DNA of 64,000 nucleotides. It comes from Begonia masoniana (Eukaryota > Streptophyta > Magnoliopsida > Cucurbitales > Begoniaceae). A program made the position numbers and the translations under genes. Shown here piece after piece: positions 56,751-64,000 of the stretch (positions are counted from its first letter, which is position 1; every line of letters begins with the position of its first letter). Location: the NCBI GenBank assembly GCA_022432975.1, contig CM039505.1, forward strand, positions 48,319,897 through 48,383,896, read 5' to 3'. The notes beneath the pieces are model-generated. The model was not told the DNA's origin. It saw only the letters and a program-made list of their open reading frames with translations, and did no database searches.

Positions 56751-57901
56751 TAATTATCCAGCTTCTCCTGCCGGTGACGTCAGCCAGATAAACCCATTAT
56801 CTAACTTCTGCCGATTGCTAAACGGCTAAGCAGAATGTCCTACTTATGCCGATGACGTCAGCAGGATAACTTAATTATCCAGCTTCTGCCGATACGTGCT
56901 TATCACGTGACTTTTAAAACGTATGCCGATAGAAGGCAAGTTTACTGCTTATCAACTACCGGTAGGACAACAAAACAACTACTCTTCTCCTGCCGATAGA
57001 CTTTACCAAACAACATCAAATAGACGTATTACTCAACTTCATATCGATGGACTGAACAATTTGACAGTAAACTTGACTAACAATTGGACTCAACATTTTA
57101 CCAAAACTCATTCTAAAACACCTCAATTCATTGTATTACTCAAATTCCGTAAAATCAGCATTCTAGAAATTCAACAGGACACTAACATCAAAAATTCTAA
57201 AATGTATTCAAAAGGTTGCAATCTCTACTGTTATAAAAATTCAACATACTCAGACTAAATCATTGTCAATTAATTTCTCATATCTGCAGACATCAGTTAA
57301 TCCGCCTCAACAGTTTGCCGAATCAGAACATGAGAGTACTCCTCCAACCACATCTATTCATTTGCACGATCAAGGAAATCACCTGCTATATTCTTAACAC
57401 CTACATCACAAAACTCATCTATTAGCCTAATGCTAAGTAAGCAGAGCAAGAAATGATGGAAGTACAGAGATATGCAAATCCTAAATATGCAATTTCTACA
57501 TTCCTCTTCCTCAGTTATATTGCATTCATTCAACCGGTCTGATGATCCCTGATACAATGGGAGGTGGATCAGCTTTCCCAGGGTATGAATCCACATATAT
57601 GTCACTTAAGGGGTGGATTAGTTCCCTTAACAGATGATTGATCCCTGATACAATGAGAGGTGGATCGGTTTTTCCCAAGGTATGAATCCAGTTATGTTCG
57701 ATTAAGGGGCGGATTAATTCCCTTAAAAATGTATTGTCCCAATCTGTTCACAACTCACCATGCTACTTCATGTAAATTCATTTTCGTTTTTCTTTCCAAA
57801 ATATGATGCATGGCAATTGAAATGAAACATACTTTCATGCATACAAGAAAATCCTAGTGTTTTGTGATGTAGGCCCGAAGGCAAATACAAACTCTACTTA
57901 C

Positions 57902-57952
57902 CTGGCCCTCCTGGAATTACTTGGTTGCTAGCTACTTCGGTTTAGCTCAAAC
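57902..57952 (-). other. Predicted 51-nt mini-exon in the nested element LTR
   Basis: Reversed, the left border is GATTTTAG|GTTTGAGC and the right border GGGCCAG|GTAAGT. Same position and length as in the outer LTR. Confidence 0.5.
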
Positions 57953-58431
57953 CTAAAATCGTAGGCAGTATGTTAGTTATACTTCATTCTAAACAATCCA
58001 GGAGTTTAAGGAAATAAATTATGGAGTTCGGATCTTCGTGCATTCCCATTTCACAGAAACCCGAATCTATACCAAATCATAGCGTTTTCCTTGAAACTTC
58101 ATACATTGTATTCCCTCAGCTTTCTAACTACTAAAATCACAAGAAGACGAGGAGAGTTCACCTAGGTTGAAGGAGAATCGAACAGGGGAATCGCCTGGAG
58201 AATCCTGCTGCTCGAGCTGAAAAACCGAGAGGAAATGAGGGAAAGGGTGGCGGCTACCGTGAAATAACTCAAAACCTCTTTCCTTAAATACGTTATCCAC
58301 TTTTTAAATTTCCAATTACTCATATGCCCTTGTCTAGTCATCCACCAACCCTACATTTAATATTGCCATATAAAATGCACCATTAGCTACAAGAGATAGA
58401 GAATTGGTCTATATAAAAACCGGGTATTACA

Positions 58432-61243
58432 TGTCTACCCTGGAGCTGAACCTGTGTCTAAAAATCCCTATAGGTTAGCACCTGCAGAACTCAAGGAATT
58501 AAAAGAGCAGTTGGAAGAGTTGTTAGAGAAAGGGTTCATACGCCCGAGCTTTTCACCGTGGGGTGCACCTGTCCTTTTTGTCAAAAAGAAGGATGGATCA
58601 ATGCGCATGTGCATCGATTATAGAGAACTGAATAAGTTAACTGTTAAGAACAAGTATCCCCTGCCTAGGATTGATGATTTATTTGACCAGCTCAATGGTG
58701 CAAGAGTTTTCTCTAAGATTGATCTGAGGTCAGGTTATTATCAGTTGAAGGTTAAATCTGAAGATATCCCAAAGACTGCCTTTCGCACAAGGTATGGGCA
58801 TTATGAGTTTTTGGTTATGTCTTTTGGTTTGACAAATGCACCAGCAGCATTCATGGACCTTATGAACAGAGTGTTTCATGAGTATTTGGATAAGTTTGTC
58901 ATAGTATTCATAGACGACATTCTAATCTATTCTAGAACTAAGGAGGATCATGCAAGGCACTTGAATTTGGTGTTAGGAGTACTTAGGCAGCACCAGCTCT
59001 ATGCTAAGTTTTCCAAGTGTGAATTTTGGTTGGATAGAGTTCACTTTCTGGGTCATGTGATCTCTGGTGATGGAATAACAGTCGATCCAGCCAAGGTTCA
59101 AGCAGTTAAGGAATGGCCCCAACCGAAGAATGCTACTGATATTAGGAGTTTTGTTGGACTAGCAGGATATTACAGAAAATTTATTGAGGGATTTTCAAAG
59201 ATTGCAACACCCCTCACTCGTTTAACTAGGAAGAATATCAAATATGATTGGACAGAAGAGTGTGAAATTAGTTTCCAGACTTTAAAACAGAAACTGATCA
59301 ATGCTCCAATCCTAACCCTTCCTGCTGAGAATGGTAAATTTAGTATTTATTGTGATGCATCCAAGATTGGTCTTGGTTGTGTGTTGATGCAAGATGGAAA
59401 GGTAATAGCCTATGCTTCTAGACAGTTGAAAACTCATGAGAAGAATTACCCTACACATGACTTGGAATTAGCTGCAGTGGTTTTTGCACTTAAGATTTGG
59501 AGGCATTACTTGTATGGACAATCTTGTGAGATATTTTCTGATCATAAGAGCCTGAAGTATATCTTCACACAGAAGGAATTAAATATGAGGCAGCGCCGGT
59601 GGTTAGAGTTCGTAAAGGATTATGACTTTGAGATTAAATACCATCCCGGCAAGGCAAATGTAGTAGCCGATGCTTTGAGCAGAGTGACAACATCAGTTTC
59701 AGCATTGATTCTTGACTTACCATTGACCTTAGAATCTGAATTCCTAAAGTTTAATCTAGAGGCAGTATCCAATGTAACAGCTATACTTTCGGCTATAACC
59801 CTAAGGCCTACAATTCTTGAGAAAATAAGGGAAGCTCAGTCAAATGATGATGAATGCAGCAAGTACAAGTCAAGTATGGATTCTACGGACAATTTAAACT
59901 TTAACTGTTCTTCTGATGGAATCCTTAAGTTCAGAAACAGATGGTTTGTTCCTGCCATTATGGAACTTCGGAATGAGATTCTTTCTGAGGCTCATTCTTC
60001 TAGATTCTCAGTTCACCCTGGGAGTACGAAGATGTATAAAGATCTTAAACAGCATTACTGGTGGCCAAGTATGAAAAGAAGTGTGGCAGAATATGTAGGA
60101 TCATGTTTGTGTTGTCAGCAGATTAAAGCCGAGCATCAGAGACCCTCAGGAACGTTACAACCTTTGCCAGTTCCTGAATGGAAATGGGAACAAATAACCA
60201 TGGATTTTGTTGTGGGATTACCTAGAACAATTAAAGGACATGATGCAATTTGGGTGATAGTTGACCGTTTGACCAAATCATCCCATTTTCTGCCTATGAA
60301 GATGACATACTCGATGGATCAACTTGCTGAGTTGTATGTTCAGGAAGTTGTTAGATTGCACGGAGTTCCAAACACCATAGTTTCAGACCGAGATGCTAGA
60401 TTTACATCTAAGTTTTGGAAGAGTTTGCACAAGGCTATGGGAACTCAGCTCAGTTTCAGCACAGCTTTCCACCCTCAAACTGATGGACAATCTGAAAGAA
60501 CCATTCAAACATTAGAGGATATGCTCCGGGCATGTGTTTTGGATTTTCAAGGTTCTTGGAGCAAGTATTTGCCCTTGGTGGAATTTTCTTATAACAATAG
60601 TTTTCAGGCAACAATAGGAATGGCACCGTATGAAGCATTGTATGGACGAAAATGCAGATCACCCTTGTATTGGGATGAAGTTGGTGAAGCACAGTTACTT
60701 GGTCCTGATATTGTGCAGCAAACTGTTGAGAAGGTTGCTCTCATCCGTCAGAGGATTTTAACAGCTCAAAGTCGACAGAAAAGCTATGCTGACAGAAGGC
60801 GCAGAGAGTTAGAGTTTGAAGTTGGTAGTGAGGTTTTTCTTAAGGTATCACCATTCAAAGGAGTTGTGAGATTTGGGAAGAGAGGGAAGCTTAACCCAAG
60901 ATATGTTGGACCTTTCTCAATCTTGAAAAGGATTGGAAAATCAGCATATGAGCTGCAATTGCCAGACTCTATGGAAGGAATCCACAATGTGTTCCATATT
61001 TCTATGCTTAAGAAGTGCTTGAGGGATCCATCTCAGATTGTGGAACAGCAGAACATTGAAATTCAACCTACACTGACCTATGAGGAGAGACCAGTAAGAA
61101 TCTTGGATTATGCAGTGAAAGTATTACGCAACAAGGAAGTTCCACTAGTGAAAGTCTTATGGCATAATCAGAATATAGAGGAGACAACTTGGGAACGCCA
61201 GCAAGACATGATGGACCAGCATCCAAGATTGTTCAGGTACTGA
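58432..61243 (+). pseudogene. pol of the outer chromovirus, 3' part after the nested insertion (uninterrupted frame)
   Basis: One open frame of about 930 residues; there is no true start because the gene is cut by the insertion. Counting from 58454, RT has CIDYRELN (53-60) and the catalytic FIDD (152-155). RNase H has [21 protein letters not shown] and TRAW-zone DHKSLKYIF. The integrase has the HHCC zinc finger ([15 protein letters not shown]...CLCCQQ), the DD35E core ([24 protein letters not shown]) and the [14 protein letters not shown] domain. The C-terminal chromodomain is [20 protein letters not shown]...W...IEETTWE. The chromodomain is thought to direct integration to marked chromatin. 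Apart from the insertion and one gag-PR frame change the element looks coding-competent. Confidence 0.93.
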
Positions 61244-61265
61244 ATTTTGAGGACAAAATTCTTTT

Positions 61266-61278
61266 AAGGAGGGTAGAT
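61266..61278 (+). other. Polypurine tract of the outer element
   Basis: AAGGAGGGTAGAT immediately before the 3' LTR; primes plus-strand synthesis in this class. Confidence 0.8.
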
Positions 61279-63379
61279 TGTAACACCCGGTTTATTAGAA
61301 TTAAAATAACCAATTAATCTTCTAAGTGTGAATTTTATAGAATGAAATAGGGAGAAATAGCAATTAGGTTAATGAGTAACTAAGTAAGGGCATAAGGGTA
61401 ATTGTCAATTTATATTGTGGATAACGTATTTAAGGAAAGAGTAAATGAGGTATAGCCGTCAATGCTCATTTCACTCTCGATTTTTCAGCTCAACCCAGTA
61501 GAGCTCTCCAGACGATTTCCCTTCCCGATATCCTTCAACTTAGGTAAGTTCTTTAGTTTTCTTCATGTATTGATGAATAGATAACCGAATTAGGACAATG
61601 TGAGTATTTTGGAAAAGTTGAGAGAAATAGCGGTTCGGGTTTGGAGTTTATTCGGGAATGCTCTATGAGTAGTGTTCCCAAACTAACTCCTTAGATTTCT
61701 GAATAGCTTAGATTAAGGTTTAACATTCTGTTTATGAATATAGGTGAACAAACCCCCGAAGTAGCTCTTAACCGAGCATTTGCTAGGAATCCAGGTAAGT
61801 AAAGTTTGCTTGTGCCTTCGGGCCTACATCACAGAACATTAGGATTTTTGTGTGTTTGAATATTTTCCTGTTTCATGCATCATATATTTGAAAATATACG
61901 AAAATGAGTTTACATGTTTTGATATAGTGAGGAAGTGAACATTCTGAAGTGATTTATGTGAAACATTTTCTGTTAAGGGAACTAATCCAACCCTTAATGA
62001 GCCAGGGATCATACTTTGGGAAAACTGATCCAACTCCCAATTTCGAAGTGGATCTGAACATTGATCAGTATATATATATTCACTGTTAGGAGAATTAATC
62101 CAACTCCTAATGAGACAGGGATGTTCATACTTTGGGAGAAGTGATTCAACTCCCAATTTAGAGAGGAATCCGATTATAACGATGAATATGTAACAGAGAT
62201 GAGAAAAGTAGAAACTGCATGCTAGGATGACATGTCTTCAGCTTTTCATGCATTATTGCTTTACTTGCTTAGCATTAGGCTAATAGATGAGTTTTGTGAT
62301 GTAGGTGAAGAAGTTTTAGCAGGTGTGTTTACTGAGTTCACAGAAGGCTAGTTGGGTTGGAGGAGTGCATCCACACAATGTTCTGGCAGCTGATGGGGCA
62401 GTTTAATTGATGTCTGTGGAGTGAAGGTTTTATTATCAATGCTTTATTTTAGATGGATCGAGTTTTCATAACAGTAGTGATTTCAGCGTTTTGGACAAAT
62501 TGAGTTTTACTTTCTGATGTTGGTATTTTTTTGGAAATTTGAAATTTATTATTTGATGGATGTAGAGTGATGCATTGGTCTGATTTGTTTATAAAGCGAT
62601 TTCAGTAGAGCAAACAGGTTCTCTTCTTAGATGGGGTCGTATAGGTATAGTTAAGAGTATTCGGAATGTCGCTCTGTTTCTATCGGTAGGTGATGCCTAT
62701 CGGCAGGTATTGAGTTGTGGTTTGGTGTCTATCGGAAGATGAAAGTCTATCGGTAGATGCGGTGTGTAAGTCTATCGGAAGATGAAAGTCTGTCGGTAGA
62801 TGCGGTGTGTAAGTCTATCGGAAGATGAAAGTCTACCGGTAGATGTCTTATGGAGTCACGCGTGAAGCACGTGTCGGCAGATGTAGTCTAATTGATCGGA
62901 AGATGTAGTGTGTATTTTAATTCTATCGGAAAGAGTTGTATTGGCATTATCGGCGGAGGGTGTTGCGTTGTTTGTACACGTCATCGGTAGATGAAGTCTA
63001 CCGAGTGATGTCTTTTGTTTTCCTTCCTTCCGGCTGACGTCATCGGCAGGAGTCTTCGGTTTTCTATTCCTGCTTCTTCCGTTGACTTAGTCGTCGGCAG
63101 ATGCGTTGTCTTCTGAAACCGAAAGAGTATTTCGTGCCTTAAACCCTCATTCCTTTCGGCTGAATATTTCTTAACATTCCCAATGACTATTTTAATAATG
63201 TTTTTCACAGTTTTGTTTAACTTCATTGTTGTTCAAAAAGAATTTCCGCTGCAAGTTTTAAATATTTTGAGAAGTCTAATCTTGACTGTCGAGTGAAGCT
63301 TTGAATTTATTATCAAAATTTCTTAGTCATGATAATGTTATGGGTAGCGAACCGGGTTCAGATAACTCGGGGCGTTACA
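61279..63379 (+). repeat. 3' LTR of the outer chromovirus
   Basis: 2101 bp, the same length as the 5' LTR, with three substitutions seen. Contains the same core promoter (61417-61434), mini-exon (61744-61794) and degenerate TATCGGAAGATG repeats. Confidence 0.95.
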
Positions 63380-63384
63380 TGTTT

Positions 63385-64000
63385 GGAACTCTGTTTTCAA
63401 CTAGAACCCAATGTTTCGAGATTCTTCAATGGCCGGATAATAGGAACATTTTTATCGGTGTTTGGTAATGGCATTTTTGAATCGATTCCGGACATTTAAT
63501 ATAACCGACCCTGATTAATCGTTAGTTGAACCTAGCTGTTTTGGTTTTGGATTTCAGACTGCACACAGAGAACTAGACTAAAGGATTCGGGAATGACTTT
63601 AGTTATTAGATTCTAGGATGATTTGTAATTAGGACTATTAGGATTTTTATTTTAACTACTACAATGTAATGTTTTAGGTGAAGAAGTCCGAACAAAAGGA
63701 GCAGGCTGCTAAGGAAACCAGGTAAGTGAATGTGTAGGATTCCCGGCCATTAGGGCCCTACATCATAAGGATGCTAGGTAGAAACTGATACGATGACTAG
63801 AAGTTATTTAAGCTATTGTCTGTTACTTATGTTGGTATTTGTTTTAAGTTAGTAAGATGGTTGGTACTCGGATGATTTATGGGTGTTTGAGAACTATGTT
63901 ATGTGATGTTCTGTTAGAGTCTATGAAGTCAACTGTCTAGTATGATAATTTCCATAGTCTGATGATTTAAGAACATTAATGTCATGCATCATGATTTACT
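63385..64000 (+). mobile_element. Right part of the gypsy LTR split by the outer element (runs off the window)
   Basis: Continuation of 44954-45298 after the TGTTT duplication. Contains a 44-nt interval 63678-63721 bounded by GTTTTAG|GTGAAG and AACCAG|GTAAGT and followed by a diverged CGGCCATTAGGGCCCTACATCAT block, the LTR layout seen in the other families. The far end lies outside the window. Confidence 0.7.

Larger units (their letters stand above)
49228..58431 (-). mobile_element. Nested Ty3/gypsy chromovirus, inverted relative to its host element
   Basis: 9204 bp. LTRs 49228-51490 and 56160-58431, flanked by TGTCT (49223-49227 and 58432-58436). PBS, gag, PR, RT, RNase H, integrase and chromodomain on the minus strand. 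The protein family is the same as the outer element, but the LTR 5' part differs, so it is a sister subfamily. It must be younger than the outer insertion. Confidence 0.94.
56160..58431 (-). repeat. 5' LTR of the nested element (right in window), 2272 bp
   Basis: Reversed it starts TGTAATACCCGG and ends CGGGGCGTTACA. Core promoter 58283-58300, donor-like CCTAG|GTGAAC at 58162/58161, mini-exon 57902-57952, acceptor GATGTAG before 57400. Confidence 0.95.
45299..63379 (+). mobile_element. Ty3/gypsy chromovirus (Tekay-like), full length but split by a nested element
   Basis: LTRs 45299-47399 and 61279-63379 (2101 bp each), perfect TGTTT target duplication (45294-45298 and 63380-63384), PBS, gag, protease, RT, RNase H, integrase and C-terminal chromodomain, PPT. 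I saw three substitutions between the LTRs (near 45405, 45607 and 46916), so insertion is recent. Pol is interrupted by 49228-58431, and gag-PR has one frame change near 48417. The long LTRs and chromodomain point to the Tekay/Del clade; this is an inference without a tree. Confidence 0.93.

Noticed and set aside
45299..63379. Endogenous pararetrovirus or other plant virus integration
   Set aside because: LTRs, target duplications, PPT and gag-PR-RT-RH-IN-chromodomain order show LTR retrotransposons. No movement or coat protein motifs were seen.
1..64000. tRNA or rRNA genes
   Set aside because: No cloverleaf with A and B boxes and no rRNA-like sequence noticed; TGGTATCAGAG strings are retrotransposon primer binding sites. 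A tRNAscan run would settle this.

Overview
This is nuclear DNA from a flowering plant, most likely a dicot. The signs are AT-rich intergenic sequence, a CC-NB-LRR resistance gene, and plant-type Ty3/gypsy chromoviruses, Ty1/copia, Mutator-like (MULE) and PIF/Harbinger remains. I cannot fix the family or species. Exactly 100 Ns at 10555-10654 mark an assembly scaffold gap. The only host gene that looks intact is the CNL gene at 4423-7248 (minus strand). Almost everything else is mobile DNA, much of it nested.

Layout. 1-2081: 5' end of a minus-strand gypsy element (gag start, PBS, LTR), cut off by a copia reverse transcriptase/RNase H remnant (2100-2786). 3-12 kb: the CNL gene, then AT-rich sequence with a partly near-identical duplication beside the N gap. 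12-21 kb: fragments of PIF/Harbinger ORF1, two of them forming an inverted duplication (16440-20140), and a decayed MULE. 21.3-31.7 kb: a MULE transposase gene split by a solo LTR (21649-27626), itself split by a second solo LTR (22056-24525). The first LTR carries a 41-bp minisatellite with two G-boxes per unit; the second carries a 27-bp near-palindromic array. After them comes an inverted duplication of a MULE gene pair (28253-31722). 33192-43762: a MULE with both ends present, about 0.4 kb terminal inverted repeats and a perfect 9-bp target duplication. It holds two convergent genes, a 'putative plant transposon protein' gene (Transposase_32-like, called T32 here) and a mudrA-like transposase, plus a solo LTR and apparent captured host exons. 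44.3-64 kb: a four-layer nest of a copia gag remnant, a gypsy LTR, a gypsy chromovirus (45299-63379) and an inverted, related chromovirus inside its pol (49228-58431). Perfect 5-bp target duplications flank the two inner layers.

How the parts fit. The convergent T32 + mudrA pair recurs four times in this window (14.6-16.4, 21.3-29.9, 30.0-31.7 and 34.8-42.3 kb). It therefore looks like one two-gene transposon family with the layout of maize MuDR (mudrA/mudrB). An inverted duplicate of the same pair lies 1.5 kb away and resembles, in structure only, the Mu killer hairpin locus of maize. Five gypsy LTRs share a layout of a TATTTAAG core promoter (seen in the better-preserved ones), an AG|GTAAGT-type donor and a 44-54 nt mini-exon flanked by AG and GTAAGT. 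This suggests that LTR-derived leaders are spliced. All functional statements are inferences from sequence; no alignments or database searches were run.
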